Assembly (NCBI GenBank): GCA_001725155.1
Contig: MEFP01000012.1
Span: forward strand, 310,001-374,000
Reading direction: 5' to 3'
Length of the DNA: 64,000 nt
DNA from: Lysobacteraceae bacterium SCN 69-320
Lineage (GTDB): Bacteria > Pseudomonadota > Gammaproteobacteria > Xanthomonadales > Rhodanobacteraceae
The notes below the pieces were generated by a model. It was not told where the DNA came from. It ran no database searches and worked only from the letters and a program-made list of their open reading frames with translations. A program made the translations under genes and the position numbers. The first letter of the stretch is position 1, and each line of letters opens with the position of its first letter. This document shows positions 1 through 8,933 of this stretch, piece after piece.

Positions 1-53
1 AGGACACTGAGGCGTGCGATGCTCGCCGGTCAGCCTCATCCAAGACACTCGCC

Positions 54-779
54 ATGCCACTTTCCGAAGCCCCGGACACCGTACCGCGCGCACTGACCGC
101 TGCTCAAAAGGCCCATGCCGCCGGCTGGGTTCTGTATGCATTGGGCATCGGCTGGCGATTGGTCGCGGGCGATCGCGCAGGGCAAGGCACGCTCTTCGCG
201 ACGGGAACCGCCTGCTTTATCGTCGGGTTCGTCTTGACCGTTTATCCGTGGTTGCGCCGCTTGTGGGGCAGCGCCGTCGCGCAGTTTTTCCACATTGTCC
301 TGCATGCCATCATTCTTGTTGTGTCGTTGATCTTCGCGCGCAATCAAGTGGCGGAAATTCTTCGGCTACCGCCGCAGGACTTTGAGGTTGCGGTCGGTAT
401 GGTCGGGCTGTTGACCTACGTCGTCACCTGGTGGGTCGTCATCGTCGCCATCGCCAACCTCGTGGGTATGATTACACTGGGCATTGGCTTCCTGCCCAGT
501 GAGCGCGACAGGTTGAGTCAGATGTGGCTCTTCGGCAACGCCATCGGCGCGTTCGCCTTTGCGATAGCCGCCGCCTATGCACTCCAAGGCGGCATTGACA
601 ACCGGACGCTACTCAACCCTTTGGTGGAATGGGCCGCTTACTGGGGTGACTACCACCGGGTTGATGCATATCCTGGCGTTCCGCCCGGTGCACGGGTGCG
701 CTTGCACGAGAACGGCGTCGTCTCGTTTGCATCCGTAGTGGATGGGCGGGTCGTCATTCGCGTGACGCGAATGCAGTAA
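54..779 (+). CDS. Hypothetical multi-pass membrane protein
   Basis: 241-aa ORF with several hydrophobic segments (VLYALGIGWRLV, FIVGFVLTVYPW, FFHIVLHAIILVVSLIF, FAFAIAAAYAL); no family recognised. Confidence 0.6.
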   Translation: MPLSEAPDTVPRALTAAQKAHAAGWVLYALGIGWRLVAGDRAGQGTLFATGTACFIVGFVLTVYPWLRRLWGSAVAQFFHIVLHAIILVVSLIFARNQVAEILRLPPQDFEVAVGMVGLLTYVVTWWVVIVAIANLVGMITLGIGFLPSERDRLSQMWLFGNAIGAFAFAIAAAYALQGGIDNRTLLNPLVEWAAYWGDYHRVDAYPGVPPGARVRLHENGVVSFASVVDGRVVIRVTRMQ

Positions 780-931
780 AGCGGCGCGTGGCGCCACGCA
801 CGCATTGTTTCGAGCGCAGTATCGCGCAGCGGCTCGTACGAAATGCGGCGACGAGGGTTTTGCGACGAGTCGTCTCGCGCAGGGTCGTGCGATCGATGTG
901 GCGGCCGACCGAAGCCGGGATCGCTGCATTG

Positions 932-1300
932 CTATGGCTGCGGCACACCTGCTGCCTCGCTCGCCGGCCGCGCACGGTCGTAACGTTTCGGCGTACCATC
1001 GAGCATATCCGCAGTGACGCACGGCGCTTGCGCCAAGCCCGTCACCCGCGCATGCCCGACAGTGGAATAGCGCGGTGTAGCGGGCGTTCCTTTTGAGAAC
1101 GGGATCCACTCCCGAACGATCGTGATCGTGTCGCCAATAGCTGGCGGTGATGTGCGACGAAAGCACACTTCCAGGACGCTGCCATTGATCTTCGCAATAA
1201 CACCGTCGCGTGTTCGGTCCGACGGGGCGGCCGATGTGGGCAAGGGCAATGTCGCCGCTAGAACGGAAAGCAGCACCACCAGGGAGTAAACGCGTTTCAT
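932..1300 (-). CDS. Hypothetical exported protein
   Basis: MKRVYSLVVLLSVLAATLPLPTSAA signal peptide; internal start of the 932..1321 ORF. Confidence 0.5.
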   Translation of the reverse strand: MKRVYSLVVLLSVLAATLPLPTSAAPSDRTRDGVIAKINGSVLEVCFRRTSPPAIGDTITIVREWIPFSKGTPATPRYSTVGHARVTGLAQAPCVTADMLDGTPKRYDRARPASEAAGVPQP

Positions 1301-1703
1301 CACTATCTCCTTTGAGCGCATTACGCGGGGTCGCGCCGGCGACGCCGGTGCGGTTCAGCAGTACGATTTCGGTAGGCCGTCGATCCGCCGTCGCTTCCGG
1401 CGCAGCAAAGCGACATGCCGTTTCGTCGCAACCCACGGCCGACGCTCTGAACGAACTCGCCAACGACACACTCACAGCAATCGGGTAGTTGTCCAGTGCG
1501 TCTGGTGCTCCCCGGCAGTGCCGCGTCACGCTCGCCGAGCACAAGCGGGGTCCGCACGCGGACGTGCCCGACTCCGACAAGAACGGCAAGCTGAGTGCGG
1601 TCAAGTTCGATGCCGGGTACGCAACACGGGCGCGATACGCGGCCAGGATCATGGCAGCGCTTCTCGCCAGAACAGCTTCCGCCACCGCGCCTGTACCCGC
1701 GGA

Positions 1704-3005
1704 TCATGACGGTATCCGCAAATAGACCGGCGCAAAGCCGCCGCCGGGCGTACGGAAATTGGTGGTTTGGCCCTGATAGAGCCGCGCAGCTGACCATTGC
1801 ACCCCACCGTCGTAAACGTAGTTGCGTATATCGAACTTCAACGTCTGCGAACCGGTTTGGCGGGAGAGGGGCCGTTGACCGGGGGTAACGATCGCCTGGG
1901 CGACGTAGTCGCCGGCCCGGATATCGTCCCAGGTGCGCCGAGTGAGCTTGTCGCCGCGGTAGGCTGCGCGGCTGCCAAACCCTGTTGCCGGCTTGAAGAA
2001 CAGTCCGCCGCGCTCACGCCACAGACGCTCGGCGTTGGCAGGCGTGACAAGCTCTGTGCGCGGGACGCCCGACAGCAGGATGTCGCGAGTAGCCGCGGGC
2101 ACGCCCAGTGCTTGCAGGGTGGACTCGTCACTGAGCAAGGCCAGATTGCGTTTGTCGGCGTAAAGCGCGTGCGCCTGTGGATGGGGCGTCAGCACCACCG
2201 CGTGCTGCAGGTACGCTTCGCGCAGGACACCGTTACCGGGCGTTTCCAGCGAGAAGTCCGTCAGGCGGTTGTAGACCAGGTCGATCGCCGTGTCGCCCTG
2301 CCTGAGTACGCCGCGATGCAACGTCAATTCCGACGGATCGGCGATGACCGCCTGCAGGCCGTGTTGCCGAAACAATCGCTGGAACAACACAAACTCAGGG
2401 TACAGGTATTGCCGCGCGGGTGCCTCGTCGACAATCGCGATGCAGCGCAGCGGGCCAGTCCGATTACTCACGCGCCATTCGTTGCGGAACATCGCGACGA
2501 TGGCGGCTTCCATCGCTGCCGCGGCGGGCGCGGGGTCCGGCAGCGACGGGCAGCACCGATGTTGCGCCCGCGCGAGAACGGTGTTGAGCATCGCGCCGCC
2601 GGCATTGGTGTTGATTTCGATCAAGCCCAGGGTTTCCGCGGTCACGTGGAAGTCGTAGCCAAAAAAGACGCTGAGGGCGCCACCGGGGGCGTGTCGGGCG
2701 ATCGCGGGTGATCTGGCAAGTACTGCTTCGCGAAAACCCGGCAAGGCCACGACCGATGTCACGGCGCGAATGATCTCTACCATGCGTTCCTGCTGGGCGT
2801 GGGTGATGAACACCGGCCGTGCGGAAAACAGGGTCGGCAGGCGCTCATCGAGCCATGTCATCAGGTCGGGATCGCGCAATTGGGATTGCATCTCGTCACG
2901 CAAGGCGCTGGCGTCGAGCGTGATGCAAAAGCAGTCGCCGTCGAGCGGTTCGACGGTGCAGCCGGCGTAGGATGCCGACGGGGGGAGAGGAGGGGGAGAG
3001 GTCAT
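1704..3005 (-). CDS. ATP-grasp-like ligase/synthetase of unknown substrate
   Basis: Start MTSPPPLPPS; motifs GLIEINTNAGGAML, GGLFFKPATGFGSRAAYRGDK and KFDIRNYVYDGGVQW resemble ATP-grasp nucleotide/metal-binding segments. The longer ORF upstream is probably not coding. Confidence 0.6.
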   Translation of the reverse strand: MTSPPPLPPSASYAGCTVEPLDGDCFCITLDASALRDEMQSQLRDPDLMTWLDERLPTLFSARPVFITHAQQERMVEIIRAVTSVVALPGFREAVLARSPAIARHAPGGALSVFFGYDFHVTAETLGLIEINTNAGGAMLNTVLARAQHRCCPSLPDPAPAAAAMEAAIVAMFRNEWRVSNRTGPLRCIAIVDEAPARQYLYPEFVLFQRLFRQHGLQAVIADPSELTLHRGVLRQGDTAIDLVYNRLTDFSLETPGNGVLREAYLQHAVVLTPHPQAHALYADKRNLALLSDESTLQALGVPAATRDILLSGVPRTELVTPANAERLWRERGGLFFKPATGFGSRAAYRGDKLTRRTWDDIRAGDYVAQAIVTPGQRPLSRQTGSQTLKFDIRNYVYDGGVQWSAARLYQGQTTNFRTPGGGFAPVYLRIPS

Positions 3006-3403
3006 GCGGGGCGAAGCTCCGCTCGATGAGATGGTCTTCCCGTTCGCCCGACGGGCAAGGGCCCTCGCCAGCACGACCCCATCGGCGGGCGGCTTGGGGA
3101 CGGCAGCGCGGGAGACTGTCGGGGTAATCGCCGTGGGTCCGCGCCGGGGCGTAGCAATGGTCGTCCCGCGCCATTCCCGTGCGAGGACGACGGGCTTCGT
3201 GCCCACCCCTTCGCGGACCGACGATGCGGCGACCTGTTCGGCCGACGCGCCAGCGTCGAGTGAACGCCAGACGACGGGACTGGCCTGGACCTGAGCCGGG
3301 GGCGGGATCCTTCGCCCCCGTCCCGCGTGCCGTGCCGGCATCCGGCCGGTAACGTCGGATTGGTGGTCACTCCACCAACGGAGAAGTTCAACTCGTGTGC
3401 CAT

Positions 3404-4666
3404 TCAACGCCTCTCTTGCGTCGATACCGCGGTCGCCGGCGTCGCGGCGTCGGGCGACTGCAGTGCGCTCCATCGCCGCGCCAGCTGCCAGGCTGCCCAC
3501 GCTGCACCGGACAGTGCCACCAGGATCAGGCCGCGCAGGCTCCAACCCAGGGCACTTGCCACAAACGCGAATCCCCCCAGGAACGATCCGCTGGCTTGAC
3601 CGAGCGAGGTCAACGCGGCACGAATACCGAGGCCCCATCCGACGGTCGGTCCGGCCGTGCGCGAGGCCCAGTACGTCAGTGCCGGCTGCAATACGCCGGC
3701 GCCGGCCGCCACAAATGCCACGCCCAGGCTCAGCGCAATGCCGGAACCGGCGTAGTCCAATGCGAGGATGCCCGCCGCGGACAATAAAAAAGCGGGCGGT
3801 ACCCAGCGCCAGACCCGGCGCGGGTCATGGCCGCGGTGGAACACCAGCCATTGCGTGACCAGCATGACCGCACCGCACCCCGTGAACATCATCCCGATGT
3901 CGCTCGGGTCGAGATCAAGTCGGGTCTGGGCGCGAGTGGCGACACCCACCTCATAGACGCCCATCGCCAGACCGGCCAGCGCCGCCAGTGCAATCAAGAG
4001 AGCCAATCGGCTGCGGTCACGTCCGCCGGGAGTCCCCTGAACGGCGTTGGCAGCTCGATGGCGGGCGTCGGAGACGTGCCGTGGCAGCAGGACGAAGGCA
4101 ATAACCGTGATCGTACTCGCCAGCAGTACTGGCACCACCAAGACGGTGCCCTGTGCGAACCATCCTCCCAGCCCGGGCCCTAGTAGACCGCCGAGCAGGG
4201 CGCCCCGTGACAGGCGAGCGAACATCTCCGAGCGCGCCTCTTCCGAGGTGGCGAGCGTGGACATCCAGGTCAGTGCGGCCGGCAACACCGCGGCAGCCAG
4301 TGCCCCCTGCATCACGCGGGTCAGGTACAACAGCGGAAGCGTGACCGGCAACAGTAGCAGCAACAGCGCCATGCCCTGGCCGATGAGGCCGATCCGCAAG
4401 ACATTCACCGGGTGAGCGCGGTCACACGCGCGCCCCCACAGCGGTGCGGTCAGCACGCCTGTCAAGGTATAGACGCCCATTAACCAGCCGGTATGCCGGG
4501 CGATGTCCGCCGGTTCGGTGCCCGTTGCAGCGATCAGCAGGGGCAGGACCGGCAGCGCAATGCCGTAACTCAAGGCCGACGCCAATGCGGCACCGGCCAA
4601 GCGGATGGCGGCCCCGCGCAATGAGCCACTGGTGTGCGCCGGAACGGGCGTGTCAATGGCGTTCAA
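3404..4666 (-). CDS. MFS transporter
   Basis: About 12 hydrophobic segments; MGVYTLTGVLTAPLWGRACDRAHPVNVLRIGLIGQG matches the MFS motif-A region. Start uncertain (possible TTG near 4666). Confidence 0.75.
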   Translation of the reverse strand: MNAIDTPVPAHTSGSLRGAAIRLAGAALASALSYGIALPVLPLLIAATGTEPADIARHTGWLMGVYTLTGVLTAPLWGRACDRAHPVNVLRIGLIGQGMALLLLLLPVTLPLLYLTRVMQGALAAAVLPAALTWMSTLATSEEARSEMFARLSRGALLGGLLGPGLGGWFAQGTVLVVPVLLASTITVIAFVLLPRHVSDARHRAANAVQGTPGGRDRSRLALLIALAALAGLAMGVYEVGVATRAQTRLDLDPSDIGMMFTGCGAVMLVTQWLVFHRGHDPRRVWRWVPPAFLLSAAGILALDYAGSGIALSLGVAFVAAGAGVLQPALTYWASRTAGPTVGWGLGIRAALTSLGQASGSFLGGFAFVASALGWSLRGLILVALSGAAWAAWQLARRWSALQSPDAATPATAVSTQERR

Positions 4667-5047
4667 GAGCTTCTCGATGCCGATGCCGTGATGGCGCGGC
4701 GGCTCACCATCAGCGCCGGCACGAATGCAGCAACCATTGGCCTTCCCACTTGCCGGAGGCGCAACTTGGCGCCGTGAACCCATCGCAGCCTGCCGGCGAT
4801 GGACTGCTGCCACGTCGCCCGTGCCAACCGGTTGCCGGCACGGGTCAACCCATGGCAGAGCGTACTGAAACACAACTCGCGACCGCGTATGGGGTGGATC
4901 GCGAGCCGGAACGAAATCGCAGCCGTGGTGGAGTCGCCCTGCCAGGTGGCACAACGTCGCGTCAGCGCGCCGATTCCCAGAGGTTGGACAGTGGCAATGG
5001 TGGATGGGCACATAGCGGATCCTGGGCGAAGGAGGGCCGGGGCACGA

Positions 5048-6208
5048 TCAGCGCGGGGCTACGTAGCCGCCGGGTCGGCCCTCGGGCGAGAGCACGATTT
5101 GCCACAACTGGCATTTGCGCACGCGGAACGTAGCCATGCTGGCAGCCAGGTAAAACTGCCACATACGCCGGAAGCGTGTGTCATAACGCGCCGGCAGGCG
5201 GTCCCAGCCGGCTTCGACATTGTCGCGCCAAGCCTGCAGGGTGCGATCGTAGTCCGCACCGAAGTTGTGCCAGTCCTCGAGCACGAACCGGCCCTCGGTG
5301 GCCGCGGCGATCTGCATCGCCGACGGCAGCATCGAGTTGGGGAAGATGTAGCGATCAATCCAAGGATCGGTGCGGTTGGTCGAGACGTTCGTACCGATCG
5401 TATGCAGCAGCATCAATCCATCGGCTGGCAGGCAGCGCGCCGCGAGGTCGAAGAACACGCGATAATTTCGCACGCCCACGTGTTCGAACATGCCGATCGA
5501 GAAGATCCGGTCCACCGGTTCGACAAACGCTCGGTAATCCTGCAACCGGATTTCGATCGGAAGGCCGTGGCACAGCGCGCGGGCGTACGCTGCCTGCTCA
5601 CCAGAGATCGTCAAACCGATGCCGCTGACGCCGTAGCGCTCGGCGGCAAACTTGAGCGCCTCGCCCCACCCGCAGCCGATATCGAGCACGCGCTGGCCCG
5701 GCGTGAGTTGAAGCTTGCGGCAGACCAGATCGAGCTTGGCCACCTGAGCCGCGTCGAGGTCCGAGGCCGTGCGCCAATACGCGCAGCTGTACACGAGTCG
5801 CTGGCCCAGCATGATCCGATATAGGTCGTTGCCCAGGTCGTAGTGACGCTTGCCCACGGTAAACGCGCGACGCCCGGCCTGGGCGTTGATCAACCGGGCC
5901 CGCAGCGCCGCCCAGCGATCACCCCACCCCATCACGTGGTGGTCGAGCCGGGCGGCCAGTAGCCGCGCGAGGAGCTGATCCAGGGCGGCCGCGTCCCAGT
6001 CCCCGTCCATGTAGGACTCGCCCAGGCCGAGCGAGCCCTGCGCGAGCACGCGGGCAAACACCCGGGGGTGGTGTACCTGCAGGTCCCACGGCTGGTCGCC
6101 GTCCACCTGCACCTGTGCCCGCGCCAGCAACGCGGCCACGCGCTGGCGCAGCCGTTCGTCCCGGCAACGAGGCCGCGGTACTGGCGAAATGGGAGCAGAT
6201 GGCGTCAT
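5048..6208 (-). CDS. cfa: Cyclopropane-fatty-acyl-phospholipid synthase family protein
   Basis: GESYMDGDWD, HYDLGNDLYRIML, YSCAYWRTASDLDAAQ, VLDIGCGWGEALKFAAERYGVSGIGLTIS, RIFSIGMFEHVGVRNY: canonical CFA synthase motifs. Start MTPSAPIS overlaps the ackA stop. Confidence 0.93.
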   Translation of the reverse strand: MTPSAPISPVPRPRCRDERLRQRVAALLARAQVQVDGDQPWDLQVHHPRVFARVLAQGSLGLGESYMDGDWDAAALDQLLARLLAARLDHHVMGWGDRWAALRARLINAQAGRRAFTVGKRHYDLGNDLYRIMLGQRLVYSCAYWRTASDLDAAQVAKLDLVCRKLQLTPGQRVLDIGCGWGEALKFAAERYGVSGIGLTISGEQAAYARALCHGLPIEIRLQDYRAFVEPVDRIFSIGMFEHVGVRNYRVFFDLAARCLPADGLMLLHTIGTNVSTNRTDPWIDRYIFPNSMLPSAMQIAAATEGRFVLEDWHNFGADYDRTLQAWRDNVEAGWDRLPARYDTRFRRMWQFYLAASMATFRVRKCQLWQIVLSPEGRPGGYVAPR

Positions 6209-7332
6209 GGCAACGTTCGGTCCAACGCGGCCAGGGCCAGTTCCCACGCTTCGTCAGCGCGTACGGTGAACGCTGCGATGGTCGAGTCACCGGCATCGAT
6301 CCGTGCGAGCCCAGCGTCATTGGCGGCGGCTTCAAGACGCAGACCGGTCCAGCGCAGGTGCTCGGCCACCCGGGCCCGGATCGGGGCGGCACCCTCGCCG
6401 ATACCGCCCGAGAACACGACCGCGTCCATGCCGCCCACGCTGGTCGCCATGGCGGCAATGGCCTGGGCGATGCGCATCGCGTACTGCTCGCGGGCGCCGA
6501 TTGCCGCATCGCTGGGGTCGGCCAGGAGCACACGCATATCGCCGCTGCCGCCCGCGAGACCGCGCAGGCCGCACTCGTGCCACAGCAGGTGCTCGATCTC
6601 GGGCAACGGCATGGCCACGGTGAGGGCCAGATACAGCACAACGCCCGGATCCAGCGTGCCCGACCGCGTGGCCATCGGGACGCCGTCAAGCGGCGTCAGT
6701 CCCATGGTGGTGTCGACACTGCGGCCGTTTACCACCGCGCACAGGCTTGAACCGCCGCCCAGATGCACCAGTACGAGACGTGCCGCCGCCACGGCAGGGG
6801 CCAGGACGGTGAGTTGACGCATCGCCGAAGCAAACGCCAAGCCGTGGAAGCCGTAGCGCTGGACGCCTGCGGCATGCAGCGACGCCGGCAGCGGCAGACG
6901 CCGGGACCAGGGCGCCAGGGTTGCATGCCAGCTGGTGTCGAAGGCAGCGACCTGTGGCGCCGCCGGCCAGCGTCGACGGGCTGCATCGATCAGGCGCAGG
7001 GCTGAGCGTTGATGCAGGGGCGCCAACGGCGTCAGCGCCGCCAATTCCGTCATCAACGCCTCGGTGACGATGGCAGGACCCGGCCGGGTCGCTCCGTGCA
7101 CAACCCGGTGCGCCACCCGCGCGGGCTGCCCGGCCCCCGCCGGCAACTGCAGCAGTAGCTGCGACAACCAGCGCTCTGCACTGCGGGCATCATCGCTATC
7201 TTCGGGCCGCACGGCGATGGTGGCGCGGGCCGCCGGCGCGACCGGGATGCCGTCAAGGCCCACCGCGTAATATGCCGCCTTGACGGTCGCCGAGCCGACA
7301 TTGAGCGTTAACACGTTGCGCGGCGCATTCAT
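6205..7332 (-). CDS. ackA: Acetate kinase (acetate/propionate kinase family)
   Basis: MNAPRNVLTLNVGSATVKAAYY, RVAHRVVHG, AFDTSWHATL, RYGFHGLAF, LVHLGGGSSLCAVVNGRSVDTTMGLTPLDGVPMATRSGTLDPGV, FSGGIGE. Confidence 0.93.
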   Translation of the reverse strand: MNAPRNVLTLNVGSATVKAAYYAVGLDGIPVAPAARATIAVRPEDSDDARSAERWLSQLLLQLPAGAGQPARVAHRVVHGATRPGPAIVTEALMTELAALTPLAPLHQRSALRLIDAARRRWPAAPQVAAFDTSWHATLAPWSRRLPLPASLHAAGVQRYGFHGLAFASAMRQLTVLAPAVAAARLVLVHLGGGSSLCAVVNGRSVDTTMGLTPLDGVPMATRSGTLDPGVVLYLALTVAMPLPEIEHLLWHECGLRGLAGGSGDMRVLLADPSDAAIGAREQYAMRIAQAIAAMATSVGGMDAVVFSGGIGEGAAPIRARVAEHLRWTGLRLEAAANDAGLARIDAGDSTIAAFTVRADEAWELALAALDRTLP

Positions 7333-8933
7333 AAGTGCCCCGAGCGCGAGATGGCACGTACAAGCCGCCAGGACAGTACGAGCGCGGCCGCGAAGGCGAG
7401 CGCCGAGAGCACGGGAAGGTGCCCCCACAGGCGGGGACCCGCGCCGTGCTGCATCATCACCGAGCCCGCCAGGTATAGACCGAGCGTCACCAGCGCCAAG
7501 GCGAGGCGATTGCCGGTGCGCGCCAACGTCGTTTCCATCGGCTCCAGACCGCGGTGATGCAGCGGCAGCGCGGGTCGACCCTCATCAAGCTGCAGCTGTC
7601 GAAGCATCTGCATCGCCACGACCGGCAACTGCTCGGCGCTCCTGAGCAACTGCTCATGCATCGGACGGCCCACCGTCCGTGGCTGGAGGGTTTGGGCCCT
7701 GCGCTGAGCGTCCCCCAGGGCCTGCATCAGATCCAGCTTCGGATCCAGGGCGCGCAAGGTGTTCTCGACGAGGAACAGCGTGCGCATCAGCACCAACAGG
7801 TGCCGCGGCAGGCGGAAGTTCGCCCCGGCGCCGATCCGGGCCACACGCCAGATGGCATCGGCCATTGACCATTCGTTCAGGGGTAAAGTGGCCAAGCTGC
7901 TGAGGATTTCGCTGATGGCGCGCACGTAGGCCCGCCGATCAATCGGGCCGGAAATAAAACCCATCGCCACGACGGCATCAAGCACGCTCGCGGCGTCATC
8001 GATCATCAGCCCCTCGATCAGTTGGGCGAAGGCCGTGCGTGATGCGGGGTCCAGGAAACCGATGGAGCCAAAGTCGTGGAAGCACAACCGGCCGTCAGGC
8101 AGTTCGAACAGGTTGCCGGGGTGGGGATCGGCATGGAATACCCCGTCGCCCAGGAGCTGGTGCACGTACGCGTCCAGCAGCAGGCCGGCCAACTCACGCC
8201 CGCGCGGCGTACCATTGCGGGTGGCCAGTGGCGCGCCATGGCTGAACTCCTGCACGATGACTGCCGGGGCGACCCGGGGTTCGATCACATGGGGCAGGGC
8301 CAGATAGGGCACAGGGTCGAATGTGCTGGCCAGTCGCCGCATATTGCGGGCTTCCTGGACCATGTCGATTTCCTGGTGCAAGCACTGCCCCAGCTCATCG
8401 ATCAAGTCCAGCGGTTGGTAGCGCCGCAAACCCGGCACCAGCCACTGCCCGACGCGGACGCATCGCCGTAGCAGGCGCAGGTCGGCATGCACCTGGGCCA
8501 CGATGCCGGGCCGGCGTACTTTGACCGCCACCGTGCGTCCGTCCGGCAGTTGAGCCCGATGCACTTGCGCCACCGACGCAGCGGCAAACGGCACCGGCTC
8601 GAACTCGGCGAAGAGCTGATCCACGGGCTGGCCGAAGGCCGATTCAATCGCCGCGACGGCCAATACCGACTCGAAGGGCGGCACATGGGCGTGCAAGGCC
8701 TCGAGCTCGACCAAGAAGGGCGCTGGCAGGAGATCACGGCGCAGGCTCAAGCCTTGCCCGAGCTTGACGAAGGTCGTGCCCAGGCGCTCGAGCGTCTCGC
8801 GCAGGCGGGCCGGAAGGGTGTCCGGAGAGCGCCGGTGCCGTCGCCACCACGCCCAGCCAAAGCCGGCCAGGGCGCTGGCGATCTGCAGGCTGCGCGGCAG
8901 GCGCGATGCGGTCCGGGACCGGGGTATACTCAT
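7329..8933 (-). CDS. ABC1/AarF/UbiB-family atypical kinase
   Basis: LGTTFVKLGQGLSLRRDLLPAPF, AAASVAQVHRAQLPDGRTVAVKVRRPGI, GVFHADPHPGNLFELPDGRLCFHDFGSIGFLD; C-terminal TM segments. Confidence 0.9.
   Translation of the reverse strand: MSIPRSRTASRLPRSLQIASALAGFGWAWWRRHRRSPDTLPARLRETLERLGTTFVKLGQGLSLRRDLLPAPFLVELEALHAHVPPFESVLAVAAIESAFGQPVDQLFAEFEPVPFAAASVAQVHRAQLPDGRTVAVKVRRPGIVAQVHADLRLLRRCVRVGQWLVPGLRRYQPLDLIDELGQCLHQEIDMVQEARNMRRLASTFDPVPYLALPHVIEPRVAPAVIVQEFSHGAPLATRNGTPRGRELAGLLLDAYVHQLLGDGVFHADPHPGNLFELPDGRLCFHDFGSIGFLDPASRTAFAQLIEGLMIDDAASVLDAVVAMGFISGPIDRRAYVRAISEILSSLATLPLNEWSMADAIWRVARIGAGANFRLPRHLLVLMRTLFLVENTLRALDPKLDLMQALGDAQRRAQTLQPRTVGRPMHEQLLRSAEQLPVVAMQMLRQLQLDEGRPALPLHHRGLEPMETTLARTGNRLALALVTLGLYLAGSVMMQHGAGPRLWGHLPVLSALAFAAALVLSWRLVRAISRSGHL

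Noticed and set aside
1321-1685. Overlapping ORFs in both strands between the exported protein and the ATP-grasp-like gene
   Set aside because: No family resemblance and conflicting frames; left unannotated.
1797-2711. Long plus-strand ORF opposite the ATP-grasp-like gene
   Set aside because: Arg/Gln/Asp-rich shadow translation typical of the antisense strand in high-GC DNA. The same reasoning applies to the many other overlapping ORFs (e.g. 16334..17491, 23892..25295, 25166..26335, 30947..32038, 44212..45522).
1704-3638. 644-aa form of the ATP-grasp-like ORF
   Set aside because: The first about 210 residues are low-complexity Arg/Pro-rich and precede a plausible ATG at 3005.
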